Of a stretch of DNA of 64,000 bases, positions 30,582 to 40,964 are shown piece by piece. Source of the DNA: Psychrobacillus sp. BL-248-WT-3 (GTDB lineage: Bacteria; Bacillota; Bacilli; Bacillales_A; Planococcaceae); NCBI RefSeq assembly GCF_012843435.1, contig NZ_JABAFC010000009.1, positions 1 to 64,000 of the forward strand. Direction: 5' to 3'. Made by a program: the position numbers and the translations under genes. The first letter of the stretch is position 1; each line of letters begins with the position of its first letter. The notes beneath the pieces were generated by a model. That model did not search any database. It was given only the letters and a program-made list of their open reading frames with translations, and was not told the DNA's origin.

Positions 30582-31610
30582 CCTACCTAGTATTTGTTGC
30601 ATCTCATTTTGTAGTGGAAAGTGTAAGGAGAAGGTAGAACCCTGACCGATATCAGAAACAACGTTGATCCTGATCCCTAGCTTTTCAGCGGAATTCTTTG
30701 CTAAGTATAGACCCATTCCAGTTGAAGCAGCACTCTCTCGGCCAACCCTACCAGTAAAAGACTTTTCAAAAATTCTTGGCAAATCCGATTGCGCGATTCC
30801 TACTCCTTCATCTTGAATAGAAAGGATTAGGTGGCCTAAATCATCTGTAGAAGTAAAAATTCGAATTTCACTATTTTCATTACTATATTTCACTGCATTC
30901 GATATTAGCTGCCTTAGAATAAACGCTAGCCATTTCTGATCTGTTAGTATGACGTTTTCCAAGTCGCTAACCTCAAACCCTATATTTCGTTGTATACACC
31001 ATGGCATCAACTCTTTAATTTCCTGAAATACTACTCTTTGTATAGTTACTTCCTCGATTACATTATCCTTTTCAATTGAAGGAAGTCGTGTTTTATGAAG
31101 CTGTTGATCTAAGAGCATATGCAGTCGAAGCCATTCTACTTCTAATTGCTTCTTAAGTGTTGGATCTTCTACATTGTCTATCATTAGTTTCATACTGGTT
31201 AGCGGTGTCTTCATCTCATGTATCCAGGAAAGAGTTTGATCCTTCTCTTCAAGAGAACTGGTATTGGAATCATTCAGTTCTTGTTTTCCGGTTAAAATTA
31301 GTACTTCTACCTCTTCTATAATCATTTTATCAAAAAGTGATTGTCCTTCTGGTAGTCTTGCTATAAGCTCATCGAAAGTCGGGTCACCCTGATTAATCTT
31401 TAAAATACTTTTTATAAACTTTGTTTCCCTAAAGTATCGCCATAAAAAGAATACTAAAAATAAAAGTAGGTTGGTACCATTCAAGTACACAATCGAAGTA
31501 TTGGTAAAGGCAACGTCAACCGTCAGGAGAATATTGAGCCAAAGCTGGAAAAAGCCAAAAAATAAAATCCAGGCAATTCGCTCTCTAATATAATATAACA
31601 GTAACCTCAT
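30579..31610 (-). CDS. BceS-type intramembrane-sensing histidine kinase
   Basis: A 343-aa kinase. Two membrane segments (about 12-31 and 41-58) are joined by only about nine residues, so there is no extracellular sensor domain; such kinases take their signal from the cognate BceAB transporter. The H-box WIHEMKTPLTS has phospho-acceptor His131, the N-box is ISNAVKYS, and the G-boxes are DEGVGIA and TGMGLYLAK. The start overlaps the response-regulator stop by 4 bp. Confidence 0.93.
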   Translation of the reverse strand: MRLLLYYIRERIAWILFFGFFQLWLNILLTVDVAFTNTSIVYLNGTNLLLFLVFFLWRYFRETKFIKSILKINQGDPTFDELIARLPEGQSLFDKMIIEEVEVLILTGKQELNDSNTSSLEEKDQTLSWIHEMKTPLTSMKLMIDNVEDPTLKKQLEVEWLRLHMLLDQQLHKTRLPSIEKDNVIEEVTIQRVVFQEIKELMPWCIQRNIGFEVSDLENVILTDQKWLAFILRQLISNAVKYSNENSEIRIFTSTDDLGHLILSIQDEGVGIAQSDLPRIFEKSFTGRVGRESAASTGMGLYLAKNSAEKLGIRINVVSDIGQGSTFSLHFPLQNEMQQILGR

Positions 31611-32296
31611 AGCTCCTCCTTAGTAACAGCTAGATAGCCTAATCCCTTCTTCGTTACAATAACCTCATCTAATCCAATTTGTTCTAACTTTAACCGCAAT
31701 CTATTAACATTTACAGAAAGAGTATTATCATTTACAAACTTTTCATCGTCCCATAGCTTTCTCATGAGTTCATCTCTCGATACTATTTTATCTACAGATT
31801 GGACTAATACTCTAAGGATAAATAACTCATTCTTTGTAAGTTCAGCCTCTTGTTCCTCTTTGGAAATTGTACTTCTAGAGTAATCAATAATTGCACCATT
31901 CCAATGAACGATATCTGACTGTTCCTCTCCATAATCATACGTTCTTCTTAAAATAGCTTGAACCTTTGCTAATAAAACCTCCATATTGAAAGGCTTTTGA
32001 ACAAAGTCATCCGCCCCCATCTGCATGGCCATGACCATATCCATTGGGTGATCTCGTGAGGAAAGAAATATAATAGGTACTTTAGAATGTCTTCGAATTT
32101 CTCGGCACCAATGGAAACCATCATATGCTGGCAGCTGTATATCTATCATAACTAACTCGGGTTTCTGTTCTAAAAAACTAGGAAGTACTTGTTGAAAATC
32201 AGTAGGGCCTATAACTTCAAATGACCATAGATGAAATTTTTCCTTTAATAAATTAAATATAGAAACATCATCTTCTATTAGCATAATTTTTCGCAT
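31607..32296 (-). CDS. BceR-type response regulator, OmpR/PhoB family
   Basis: A 229-aa regulator. Receiver domain with acidic pair Glu8/Asp9-Asp10, phospho-acceptor Asp52 (VMIDIQLP), Ser in FLSSRD and the conserved Lys in VQKPF. A C-terminal winged helix (LTKNELFILRVL...NTLSVNVNRLRLKLE) binds DNA. ATG 32296 follows AGGAGG; a ten-codon upstream extension is rejected. Likely target: the operator at 30568-30581. TATAAT (32326-32331) upstream could be its -10, but no good -35 is seen because that position falls in the tuf terminator. Confidence 0.93.
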   Translation of the reverse strand: MRKIMLIEDDVSIFNLLKEKFHLWSFEVIGPTDFQQVLPSFLEQKPELVMIDIQLPAYDGFHWCREIRRHSKVPIIFLSSRDHPMDMVMAMQMGADDFVQKPFNMEVLLAKVQAILRRTYDYGEEQSDIVHWNGAIIDYSRSTISKEEQEAELTKNELFILRVLVQSVDKIVSRDELMRKLWDDEKFVNDNTLSVNVNRLRLKLEQIGLDEVIVTKKGLGYLAVTKEEL

Positions 32297-32336
32297 ATAA
32301 TTACCTCCTAAACCCAGTGTACACAATTATACACAT

Positions 32337-32371
32337 AAAAAAAACCATCTCGTCGTCACGAGATGGTTTTA
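32337..32371 (-). terminator. tuf terminator
   Basis: The minus strand reads AAACCATCTCG-tgacga-CGAGATGGTTT followed by a T-run, just after the tuf stop. It closes the str operon before the two-component genes. Confidence 0.93.
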
Positions 32372-32386
32372 ACAGTTTAAATAAGA

Positions 32387-33574
32387 TTACTTAGTGATAG
32401 TAGCAACTACACCAGCGCCTACAGTACGTCCACCCTCACGGATAGAGAATTTAGTACCTTCTTCGATAGCGATTGGAGAGATTAGAGAAACAGTCATTTC
32501 GATGTTATCTCCAGGCATAACCATTTCTACGCCTTCTGGTAAGTTACAAACACCTGTTACGTCAGTTGTACGGAAGTAGAACTGAGGACGGTAGTTTGAG
32601 AAGAATGGAGTATGACGTCCACCCTCTTCTTTAGAAAGAACATAAACTTCAGCTTTGAAGTCTGTGTGTGGTGTAATTGAACCTGGTTTAGCTAATACTT
32701 GACCACGTTGGATCTCTTCACGAGAAACCCCACGAAGAAGAGCACCAATGTTGTCGCCAGCTTCTGCATAGTCAAGAAGTTTACGGAACATTTCAACACC
32801 TGTTACAGTAGTTGATTTCGCTTCTTCAGAAATACCGATGATGTCTACAACGTCACCGATTTTAACTTGTCCACGCTCAACACGTCCAGTAGCAACTGTA
32901 CCACGACCAGTGATTGAGAATACATCCTCAACTGGCATCATGAATGGTTTGTCAGTTTGACGTTCTGGTGTTGGAATGTAGCTATCTACAGCGTCCATTA
33001 ATTCAACGATTTTTTCTTCCCATTCTGGCTCTCCTTCAAGAGCTTTAAGAGCAGAACCTTTGATTACTGGAATGTCGTCGCCTGGGAAATCGTATTCAGA
33101 AAGAAGGTCACGAACTTCCATTTCAACTAATTCAAGTAATTCTTCGTCGTCTACCATGTCACATTTGTTCATGAATACAACTAGGTATGGAACACCTACT
33201 TGTTTAGATAAAAGAATGTGTTCACGAGTTTGTGGCATTGGGCCATCAGCAGCAGATACTACTAAGATCCCGCCGTCCATTTGAGCTGCACCTGTGATCA
33301 TGTTTTTAACATAGTCAGCATGCCCTGGGCAGTCTACGTGAGCGTAGTGACGAGTGTCAGTTTCATATTCAACGTGAGAAGTGTTGATTGTAATTCCGCG
33401 CTCTTTTTCTTCAGGAGCGTTATCGATGTCAGCGTAAGATTTCGCTACTCCACCCATTTTTTTAGAAAGAACTGTAGCGATTGCAGCAGTTAAAGTTGTT
33501 TTACCATGGTCAACGTGTCCGATTGTACCAACGTTAGCATGTGTTTTGGAACGGTCAAATTTTTCTTTAGCCAT
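32387..33574 (-). CDS. tuf: Elongation factor Tu
   Basis: A 395-aa GTPase delivering aminoacyl-tRNA to the A site. G1 GHVDHGKT, G2 ERGITI, G3 [10 protein letters not shown]4 NKCD. Full length. The 116-bp gap to fusA holds a hairpin (33621-33641), and tuf is followed by its own terminator. Confidence 0.99.
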   Translation of the reverse strand: MAKEKFDRSKTHANVGTIGHVDHGKTTLTAAIATVLSKKMGGVAKSYADIDNAPEEKERGITINTSHVEYETDTRHYAHVDCPGHADYVKNMITGAAQMDGGILVVSAADGPMPQTREHILLSKQVGVPYLVVFMNKCDMVDDEELLELVEMEVRDLLSEYDFPGDDIPVIKGSALKALEGEPEWEEKIVELMDAVDSYIPTPERQTDKPFMMPVEDVFSITGRGTVATGRVERGQVKIGDVVDIIGISEEAKSTTVTGVEMFRKLLDYAEAGDNIGALLRGVSREEIQRGQVLAKPGSITPHTDFKAEVYVLSKEEGGRHTPFFSNYRPQFYFRTTDVTGVCNLPEGVEMVMPGDNIEMTVSLISPIAIEEGTKFSIREGGRTVGAGVVATITK

Positions 33575-33620
33575 TAGAGAAATCCTCCTCAGTAATTGTT
33601 AGTTTTTTTTATGATAAAAG

Positions 33621-33641
33621 ATAGGGACAAGTAGTCCCTAT
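33621..33641. other. Hairpin between fusA and tuf
   Basis: A perfect 8-bp stem ATAGGGAC / GTCCCTAT with a 5-nt loop lies upstream of tuf. On the minus strand it is followed by CTTTTATC, weaker than a standard terminator. It may attenuate readthrough or stabilise a processed tuf message. Confidence 0.5.
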
Positions 33642-33690
33642 AATTCATACACTACAAGAAAGTTATGCTTGAATCAAGATGAAAAATTAA

Positions 33691-35769
33691 TTATTCACCT
33701 TTATGTTTTTTGATAATTTCTTCAGCAATTGATTTTGGAACATCTTCATAGTGGTCAAATACCATCGAGAATACTCCTCGACCTTGTGTATTTGAACGTA
33801 ATGACGTTGCATATCCAAACATTTCAGCAAGTGGAACCATTGCACGTACTACTTGTGCGTTACCACGAGCGTCCATACCTTCAACGCGTCCACGACGAGA
33901 TGTGATATCACCCATGATGTCTCCTAAATATTCTTCAGGAATAACAACTTCTACCTTCATGATTGGCTCAAGAAGTGCAGGGTTTACTTTAGATACAGCA
34001 TTTTTCAATGCCATAGATGCTGCAATTTTAAATGCCATCTCATTCGAGTCAACATCATGGTATGATCCGTCGAATAATTTAGCTTTGATATCGATTAATG
34101 GGAATCCAGCGATTACCCCGTTGTCAAGAGAGTCACGAAGACCTGCTTCAACAGCTGGGATATATTCACGTGGTACTACCCCACCAACGATAGCATTTTC
34201 AAATTCAAAGCCTTTTCCTTCTTCGTTTGGTGAGAATTCAATCCAAACGTGTCCGAATTGACCACGTCCACCAGATTGGCGAACGAATTTACCTTCAACT
34301 TGTGCCGATGAACGGAAAGTTTCACGGTAAGATACTTGAGGAGCACCTACGTTAGCTTCTACTTTGAATTCGCGACGCATACGGTCAACTAGAATATCAA
34401 GGTGAAGTTCACCCATACCAGCGATGATTACTTGACCAGTTTCTTGGTCAGTGTGTACGCGGAATGTTGGATCTTCTTCAGCTAATTTTTGTAGAGCTTG
34501 ACCCATTTTATCTTGGTCAGCTTTTGTTTTAGGTTCTACTGAAAGTGAGATAACTGGCTCTGGGAATTCCATAGACTCAAGAATTACTAGAGATTTTTCA
34601 TCACAAAGTGTGTCACCAGTTGTTGTATCTTTTAAGCCTACTGCTGCAGCGATATCTCCAGCATAAACTTGTGAGATCTCTTCACGAGAGTTAGCATGCA
34701 TTTGTAGGATACGTCCTACGCGCTCACGCTTACCTTTAGTAGAGTTTTGTACATAAGAACCAGATTGAAGAGTACCAGAGTATACGCGGAAGAAAGTTAA
34801 TTTACCAACGTAAGGGTCAGTCATAACTTTAAACGCTAACGCAGAGAATGGTTCAGAATCGTCAGAGTGACGTTCTACTTCTTCTTCGCTATCTGGATCG
34901 ATACCTTTCATAGCTGGAATATCAAGTGGTGATGGAAGGTAAGCAACTACTGCATCAAGAACTTTTTGAACACCTTTGTTTTTGAATGCTGTACCACATA
35001 CTACTGGGTAGAATTCTACGTTAAGGGTACCTTTACGGATACCAGCAACTAATTCTTCGTTCGTAATTTCTTCTCCACCAAGATATTTTTCCATTAGATC
35101 TTCATCAAGCTCAGCTACCGCTTCAACTAGTTTTTCACGGTATTCTTCAGCTTGTGCTTTATATTCTTCTGGAATTTCAACTTCTTGGATATCAGTACCT
35201 AAGTCGTTTCCGTATAAAGTAGCTTTCATTGACACTAGGTCGATGATTCCGCTGAATTCATCTTCAGCACCAATTGGTAACTGAATTGGGTGAGCGTTAG
35301 CTTGTAAACGGTCACGAAGAGTTCCTACAGAATATAAGAAATCCGCACCTGTTTTGTCCATTTTGTTTACGAAAACAATACGTGGTACGCCATAAGTTGT
35401 AGCTTGACGCCATACTGTTTCAGTTTGTGGTTCAACACCAGATTGAGCATCTAGTACTGTAACCGCACCATCAAGTACACGAAGTGAACGTTCAACTTCA
35501 ACAGTGAAGTCTACGTGTCCAGGTGTATCGATAATATTTACACGGTGATTATCCCAAGCAGCTGTTGTCGCAGCAGAAGTGATAGTGATACCACGTTCTT
35601 GCTCTTGCTCCATCCAGTCCATTTGTGAAGCACCCTCATGAGTTTCCCCAATTTTGTGGATTTTACCAGTGTAGTATAGAATACGCTCCGTAGTAGTCGT
35701 TTTACCAGCATCGATGTGAGCCATGATACCGATATTACGTGTTTTTTCTAAGGAGAACTCTCTAGCCAT
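33691..35769 (-). CDS. fusA: Elongation factor G
   Basis: A 692-aa translocase GTPase. G1 [16 protein letters not shown]2 RGITI, G3 DTPGHVDF, G4 NKMD, and a complete set of domains II-V ending [19 protein letters not shown]. It lies 50 bp after rpsG in the str operon. Confidence 0.99.
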   Translation of the reverse strand: MAREFSLEKTRNIGIMAHIDAGKTTTTERILYYTGKIHKIGETHEGASQMDWMEQEQERGITITSAATTAAWDNHRVNIIDTPGHVDFTVEVERSLRVLDGAVTVLDAQSGVEPQTETVWRQATTYGVPRIVFVNKMDKTGADFLYSVGTLRDRLQANAHPIQLPIGAEDEFSGIIDLVSMKATLYGNDLGTDIQEVEIPEEYKAQAEEYREKLVEAVAELDEDLMEKYLGGEEITNEELVAGIRKGTLNVEFYPVVCGTAFKNKGVQKVLDAVVAYLPSPLDIPAMKGIDPDSEEEVERHSDDSEPFSALAFKVMTDPYVGKLTFFRVYSGTLQSGSYVQNSTKGKRERVGRILQMHANSREEISQVYAGDIAAAVGLKDTTTGDTLCDEKSLVILESMEFPEPVISLSVEPKTKADQDKMGQALQKLAEEDPTFRVHTDQETGQVIIAGMGELHLDILVDRMRREFKVEANVGAPQVSYRETFRSSAQVEGKFVRQSGGRGQFGHVWIEFSPNEEGKGFEFENAIVGGVVPREYIPAVEAGLRDSLDNGVIAGFPLIDIKAKLFDGSYHDVDSNEMAFKIAASMALKNAVSKVNPALLEPIMKVEVVIPEEYLGDIMGDITSRRGRVEGMDARGNAQVVRAMVPLAEMFGYATSLRSNTQGRGVFSMVFDHYEDVPKSIAEEIIKKHKGE

Positions 35770-35819
35770 ATTGTATTTCTCCTTTCAATTTCGGATTAGA
35801 GTATGATTGTATTAGAATC

Positions 35820-36290
35820 TTACCAACGATAGTGAGCAAATGCTTTGTTAGCTTCCGCCATTTTATGCATATCTTCACGTTTCTTAACAGAAGCACCAGT
35901 GTTGTTAGATGCATCAAGAATTTCATTAGCTAAACGCTCTTCCATAGTTTTTTCTCCACGAAGACGTGAATAGTTTACTAGGTAGCGAAGACCTAAAGTA
36001 TAACGACGGTCAGGACGTACTTCAACCGGTACTTGGTAGTTAGCACCACCAACACGACGAGCACGAACTTCAAGAACTGGCATAATGTTAGTTAATGCAG
36101 CTTCAAATACTTCTAATGCATCTTTACCAGAACGTTCTTTCACAAGATCAAACGCACCGTATAGAATTTTTTGAGAAGTACCTCTTTTACCGTCAATCAT
36201 CATTTTATTAATTAAACGAGTTACTAGTTTCGAATTATATATTGGATCTGGTAACACGTCACGTTTGGAAACAGGACCTTTACGAGGCAT
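35820..36290 (-). CDS. rpsG: Ribosomal protein S7 (uS7)
   Basis: 156 aa. [17 protein letters not shown] start, [17 protein letters not shown] core. 16S 3'-major-domain assembly initiator; the second gene of the str operon. Confidence 0.98.
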   Translation of the reverse strand: MPRKGPVSKRDVLPDPIYNSKLVTRLINKMMIDGKRGTSQKILYGAFDLVKERSGKDALEVFEAALTNIMPVLEVRARRVGGANYQVPVEVRPDRRYTLGLRYLVNYSRLRGEKTMEERLANEILDASNNTGASVKKREDMHKMAEANKAFAHYRW

Positions 36291-36331
36291 GTGTTTTCCT
36301 CCTTTCGACGAATGTCAATTTATTAAATAGA

Positions 36332-36751
36332 TTATTTTTTAACTTTAGGGCGTTTTGCACCGTATAGAGAACGGCTTTGCATACGACCAGTAACACCAGC
36401 TGTGTCAAGAGCACCACGTACGATATGGTAACGTACCCCTGGTAAATCTTTTACACGTCCTCCGCGGATAAGTACAACACTATGTTCTTGTAGGTTGTGC
36501 CCTTCTCCTGGAATATAAGCTGTTACCTCTAACGTATTTGTTAAACGTACACGAGCGTATTTACGAAGTGCTGAGTTTGGTTTTTTCGGCGTCATTGTCC
36601 CAACACGAGTACAAACCCCACGCTTTTGTGGCGAGTTTAGATCTGTAGCAGATTTTTTAAAGCTATTGTAGCCTTTTCCTAATGCTGGAGACTTTGATTT
36701 CGTGATGTTGGATTTACGAGGCTTACGTACCAATTGGTTAATTGTAGGCAT
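36332..36751 (-). CDS. rpsL: Ribosomal protein S12 (uS12)
   Basis: A 139-aa decoding-centre protein. The two lysines at which streptomycin-resistance changes arise are wild type in [11 protein letters not shown] and [23 protein letters not shown] contains the conserved PxxGxxxxxHS loop. Lies between rplGB and rpsG. Confidence 0.98.
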   Translation of the reverse strand: MPTINQLVRKPRKSNITKSKSPALGKGYNSFKKSATDLNSPQKRGVCTRVGTMTPKKPNSALRKYARVRLTNTLEVTAYIPGEGHNLQEHSVVLIRGGRVKDLPGVRYHIVRGALDTAGVTGRMQSRSLYGAKRPKVKK

Positions 36752-36848
36752 CGATTATTCCTCCCTTCATTTGTTCTTTTAATACCACACATCCAGGTGG
36801 TTCATTTTTTGGGTAAAAACAAAGTCTTTGTGCTTCACACAAAAACTG

Positions 36849-37097
36849 TTACACAGTAATAGCCACAACGGAAGCGCCTAAACGCAATCCACAGGCTCTA
36901 CCAAGGTCTATTTTAGACTCGACATAGGTAATTGGTACATCATTTTCTGTTGCTGTCTGACGTGCTAATTCAATGATTCTCAATTCTACATCAAGTGCAA
37001 TATATACTTCTTTGACAAGCCCTTTTTTCATTGCTTTTACTGCTTGCTTTGTACCTATGATCGTTTTGTCTGCTTGTTTTACTTTTTCATAAGACAT
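36849..37097 (-). CDS. rplGB: L7Ae-family K-turn-binding protein RplGB (YbxF)
   Basis: An 82-aa L7Ae/L30e-fold protein (IGTKQAVKAMKKGLVKEVYIALDVE...CGLRLGASVVAI-like end). B. subtilis YbxF binds kink-turn RNA and associates with ribosomes. First gene of the str operon with a strong promoter 48 bp upstream. Confidence 0.94.
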   Translation of the reverse strand: MSYEKVKQADKTIIGTKQAVKAMKKGLVKEVYIALDVELRIIELARQTATENDVPITYVESKIDLGRACGLRLGASVVAITV

Positions 37098-37144
37098 TTA
37101 CATATCCTCCAAAGCTACAAGTCCGATAACTATCAACCTTAAAT

Positions 37145-37173
37145 ATATTATCATTCCCTGCAAAAAGTGTCAA
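37145..37173 (-). promoter_or_regulatory. str operon promoter upstream of rplGB
   Basis: A perfect -35 TTGACA (37168-37173), 17-bp spacer and -10 TAATAT (37145-37150). The -35 lies inside the inverted repeat AAGTGT-TG-ACACTT, and TTAAGTGTTGACA is identical to the rRNA promoter element at 273-285. Confidence 0.88.
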
Positions 37174-37181
37174 CACTTAAC

Positions 37182-37222
37182 AAGAAAATATTAGGGAGAA
37201 TTATTATTAACTCTCCCTAATA
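37182..37222 (-). terminator. rpoC terminator
   Basis: The minus strand carries TATTAGGGAGA / TCTCCCTAATA followed by TTTTCTTG, directly after the rpoC stop. It separates the rif and str operons. Confidence 0.93.
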
Positions 37223-37227
37223 TAAAG

Positions 37228-40200
37228 TTACTCTGCGTTTACTGCTTCTTTTTGTGCATCTGATTCGTTTTTAGTTATTTGGATTTGACGGTAACGTTGC
37301 ATACCAGTACCAGCAGGAACTAGTTTACCAATAATTACGTTTTCTTTCAATCCAAGTAACTCATCACGTTTTCCTTTAATCGCTGCATCTGTTAAGACAC
37401 GAGTCGTTTCTTGGAATGACGCTGCTGATAAGAATGATTCTGTTTCAAGAGAAGCTTTTGTAATACCAAGGATAACTGGGCGACAAGTTGCAGGAATCTT
37501 ACCTTGTAGTACTGCTTCTTTGTTCGCTTCAGCAAATTGATGAATATCTAATAGTGAGCCAGGAAGCAAGTCAGTTTCTCCCGCTTCAATTACGCGCACT
37601 TTACGAAGCATTTGGCGAACCATTACTTCGATATGCTTATCACCAATTTCTACCCCTTGCATACGATAAACTTTTTGTACTTCTTTTAACAAGTACTCTT
37701 GAACAGTTGAAACATCTTTTACTTTTAACAATTCTTTAGGATCAATAGAACCTTCAGTTAATACTTGCCCACGATGAATAACGTCATTAACTTGAACTTT
37801 TAGACGAGCATTGTATGGAGCTAAGTATTTACGAGTCTCTACATTACCTTGAATTGTAATTTCTTTTTGTCCTTCTCTAATCTCTTCGATTTCAGTAACT
37901 GTACCTGTAATCTCTGAAATAACCGCTTGCCCTTTTGGATTACGAGCTTCGAAGATCTCTTGAATACGTGGAAGACCTTGTGTGATATCATCACCGGCAA
38001 CCCCACCTGTATGGAATGTACGCATTGTTAACTGAGTACCTGGTTCCCCGATAGATTGAGCAGCGATAATACCTACCGCTTCCCCTACTTCTACCTTGTC
38101 ACCTGTAGCTAAGTTTAAGCCGTAACATTTTTTACATACACCATGTTTCGTATTACAAGTAAATGCTGAGCGGATAGTTAATTGAGTAATTCCAGCATCT
38201 TCAATCAAACGCGCGATTTCATTAGTAATTAAGCCGTCTCTTTCTAAAATAACATGCCCTTTTTCAGGATGGAAAATTGTTTTCTTCGTATGACGACCAA
38301 CAATACGTTCGCCAAACTCTTCAATAACTTCCGTTCCTTCCATAAGAGAACCTATTAGTAAGCCACGGTCAGTACCACAGTCATCCTCACGTACGATTAC
38401 ATCTTGCGCTACATCAACAAGACGACGAGTCAGGTAACCTGAATCGGCTGTTTTAAGTGCTGTATCGGCAAGACCTTTACGGGCACCATGTGTAGAGATG
38501 AAATATTCAAGTACTGTTAAACCTTCACGGAACGATGACTTGATCGGAAGTTCGATAATTCGACCAGCCGGATTGGCCATCAGACCACGCATACCTGCAA
38601 GTTGAGTAAAGTTGGACGCGTTACCACGGGCACCAGAGTCACTCATCATGAAGATCGGGTTCATATTATCTAATGATTTCATTAGTTTTTCTTGAATAAC
38701 TTCTTTTGCTCTACTCCAATGTCCAATAACGCTTGCATAACGCTCTTCTTCTGTTATTAGACCACGACGGAATTGTTTCAATACTTTATCTACTTTTCCT
38801 TGTGCTTCTTCAAGAATCTCACCTTTGTCTGGAAGTACGACGATATCAGAGATACCGATAGTTATACCAGCCTTAGTGGAGTACTTAAATCCAAGTGCTT
38901 TCATACGGTCAAGCATTTTAGAAGTTTCTGTAATATGGAAACGTGTAAATACTTCAGCGATGATATTACCTAAAATTTTCTTCTTGAATGGTTGAACAAG
39001 TTCCATAGATTCAATATGTTTTTTCACATCTGTTGTAGTAGAGATGAAATATTTTTCAGGTGTTTCAATTTGTAAATTATAATCCGTTGGTTCGTTAATG
39101 TACGGGAACGTTTCAGGAAGTATTTCGTTAAAAATAACTTTACCTACAGTAGTTAATAACAACATCTTGTTTTGTTCTTCCGTAAACGTCGGATTTTTTA
39201 ATGATGATGCAGCAATTGCAATACGAGTATGCAAATGTACATGACCAGTGTTATAAGCGATTAACACTTCTTCTGGACCGTAGAATGTAGAACCTTCACC
39301 CATTGCACCTTTACGCTCTAGTGTTAAGTAATAGTTACCTAATACCATATCTTGAGAAGGTGTAACAACTGGTTTACCATCTTTAGGGTTCAAAATGTTT
39401 TGTGCTGCAAGCATTAATAGACGAGCTTCCGCTTGTGCTTCTGCTGATAAAGGAACGTGAACAGCCATTTGGTCACCATCAAAGTCAGCGTTATATGCTG
39501 TACATACTAGAGGGTGAAGACGAATTGCACGGCCTTCTACTAATGTTGGTTCAAATGCCTGGATACCTAGACGGTGAAGAGTAGGTGCGCGGTTTAATAA
39601 AACCGGATGCTCCTTGATTACATCTTCTAGTACATCCCAAACCTCTGGATGCATGCGCTCGATTTTGCGTTTTGCACTCTTAATATTATGTGCCAAGCCG
39701 CGTTCCACTAGCTCTTTCATAACAAACGGTTTAAATAACTCGATTGCCATCTCTTTTGGAAGACCACATTGGTACATTTTTAAGTTTGGTCCTACTACGA
39801 TAACCGAACGACCAGAATAGTCTACACGTTTACCAAGTAAGTTTTGACGGAAACGACCTTGTTTCCCTTTAAGCATGTGAGAAAGTGATTTCAACGGACG
39901 GTTACCTGGTCCTGTTACCGGACGGCCACGACGACCATTATCAATCAATGCATCTACTGCTTCTTGTAGCATACGCTTTTCATTTTGAACGATGATGCTT
40001 GGAGCACCTAAGTCTAATAAGCGTTTTAAACGGTTATTACGGTTGATTACACGACGGTATAGATCATTTAAATCAGATGTAGCAAAGCGTCCACCATCTA
40101 ATTGAACCATCGGACGTAATTCTGGTGGAATTACCGGAAGAACATCTAAGATCATCCAATCTGGCTTATTCCCTGAGTTACGGAATGATTCAACTACTTC

Positions 40201-40830
40201 TAAACGTTTAATCGCACGTGTACGACGTTGACCTTGAGCTGTTTTCAACTCTTCTTTTAGGTGTTCAGTTTCACTTTCTAGATCTATTTCTGATAATAGA
40301 CGCTTAATAGCCTCTGCACCCATAGCTGCTTGGAATTTGCTGCCAAACTTATCTCGGTATGCACGGTATTCTTTTTCAGAAAGTAATTGTTTCTTTTCAA
40401 GAGGTGTATCCGCTGGTTCGATTACTACGTACGAAGCAAAGTAAATTACTTCCTCAAGTGATCTTGGAGACATATCCAAAATCAGACCCATACGGCTTGG
40501 AATACCTTTGAAATACCAAATATGTGATACAGGAGCTGCCAATTCAATGTGTCCCATACGCTCACGACGGACTTTCGAACGCGTAACCTCAACTCCACAT
40601 CGATCACAAACTACGCCTTTATAACGAACACGTTTGTATTTACCACAATGACATTCCCAGTCTTTAGTTGGACCGAAAATACGCTCACAGAATAACCCAT
40701 CTTTTTCAGGTTTTAGTGTACGATAGTTAATTGTTTCAGGTTTTTTTACTTCTCCATAAGACCATGAACGAATTTTATCTGGTGAAGCTAAACCAATTTT
40801 CATATACTCAAAATTATTAACGTCTATCAA
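37228..40830 (-). CDS. rpoC: RNA polymerase beta' subunit
   Basis: A 1200-aa catalytic subunit. The N-terminal zinc site [20 protein letters not shown] is intact, the Mg-binding NADFDGD loop lies near residue 450, and the second zinc cluster (CGTD...[13 protein letters not shown]) near residue 800-890. The trigger loop region [21 protein letters not shown] is complete. Normal length, no insertions. It lies 134 bp after rpoB across an unusual reverse-oriented terminator-like hairpin. Confidence 0.99.
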   Translation of the reverse strand: MIDVNNFEYMKIGLASPDKIRSWSYGEVKKPETINYRTLKPEKDGLFCERIFGPTKDWECHCGKYKRVRYKGVVCDRCGVEVTRSKVRRERMGHIELAAPVSHIWYFKGIPSRMGLILDMSPRSLEEVIYFASYVVIEPADTPLEKKQLLSEKEYRAYRDKFGSKFQAAMGAEAIKRLLSEIDLESETEHLKEELKTAQGQRRTRAIKRLEVVESFRNSGNKPDWMILDVLPVIPPELRPMVQLDGGRFATSDLNDLYRRVINRNNRLKRLLDLGAPSIIVQNEKRMLQEAVDALIDNGRRGRPVTGPGNRPLKSLSHMLKGKQGRFRQNLLGKRVDYSGRSVIVVGPNLKMYQCGLPKEMAIELFKPFVMKELVERGLAHNIKSAKRKIERMHPEVWDVLEDVIKEHPVLLNRAPTLHRLGIQAFEPTLVEGRAIRLHPLVCTAYNADFDGDQMAVHVPLSAEAQAEARLLMLAAQNILNPKDGKPVVTPSQDMVLGNYYLTLERKGAMGEGSTFYGPEEVLIAYNTGHVHLHTRIAIAASSLKNPTFTEEQNKMLLLTTVGKVIFNEILPETFPYINEPTDYNLQIETPEKYFISTTTDVKKHIESMELVQPFKKKILGNIIAEVFTRFHITETSKMLDRMKALGFKYSTKAGITIGISDIVVLPDKGEILEEAQGKVDKVLKQFRRGLITEEERYASVIGHWSRAKEVIQEKLMKSLDNMNPIFMMSDSGARGNASNFTQLAGMRGLMANPAGRIIELPIKSSFREGLTVLEYFISTHGARKGLADTALKTADSGYLTRRLVDVAQDVIVREDDCGTDRGLLIGSLMEGTEVIEEFGERIVGRHTKKTIFHPEKGHVILERDGLITNEIARLIEDAGITQLTIRSAFTCNTKHGVCKKCYGLNLATGDKVEVGEAVGIIAAQSIGEPGTQLTMRTFHTGGVAGDDITQGLPRIQEIFEARNPKGQAVISEITGTVTEIEEIREGQKEITIQGNVETRKYLAPYNARLKVQVNDVIHRGQVLTEGSIDPKELLKVKDVSTVQEYLLKEVQKVYRMQGVEIGDKHIEVMVRQMLRKVRVIEAGETDLLPGSLLDIHQFAEANKEAVLQGKIPATCRPVILGITKASLETESFLSAASFQETTRVLTDAAIKGKRDELLGLKENVIIGKLVPAGTGMQRYRQIQITKNESDAQKEAVNAE

Positions 40831-40910
40831 GGAGCCTACCTCCCTTTAGTCTTGAGTCTTTAGAAAGACCTTCCAAGTAGCTCTGCATCATGCAATTTAA
40901 TACGGAAATA

Positions 40911-40938
40911 CGGACAGGCATCACCTGTCCGATTTTTT
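40911..40938 (+). terminator. Plus-strand terminator-like hairpin between rpoB and rpoC
   Basis: A perfect stem CGGACAGG / CCTGTCCG is followed by ATTTTTT only on the plus strand, that is opposite to rpoBC transcription. On the minus strand the T-run is missing (TATTTCC). It could block antisense transcripts from rpoC entering rpoB, or be an mRNA-processing structure. Confidence 0.6.
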
Positions 40939-40964
40939 ATCTAATCAATTATTCCTGCTTTGCC

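Noticed and set aside
32297-32336. GTGTA / TACAC inverted repeat around TATAAT upstream of the response regulator as an autoregulatory operator
   Set aside because: The repeat is short and does not fit the BceR pattern; no good -35 supports the promoter either.
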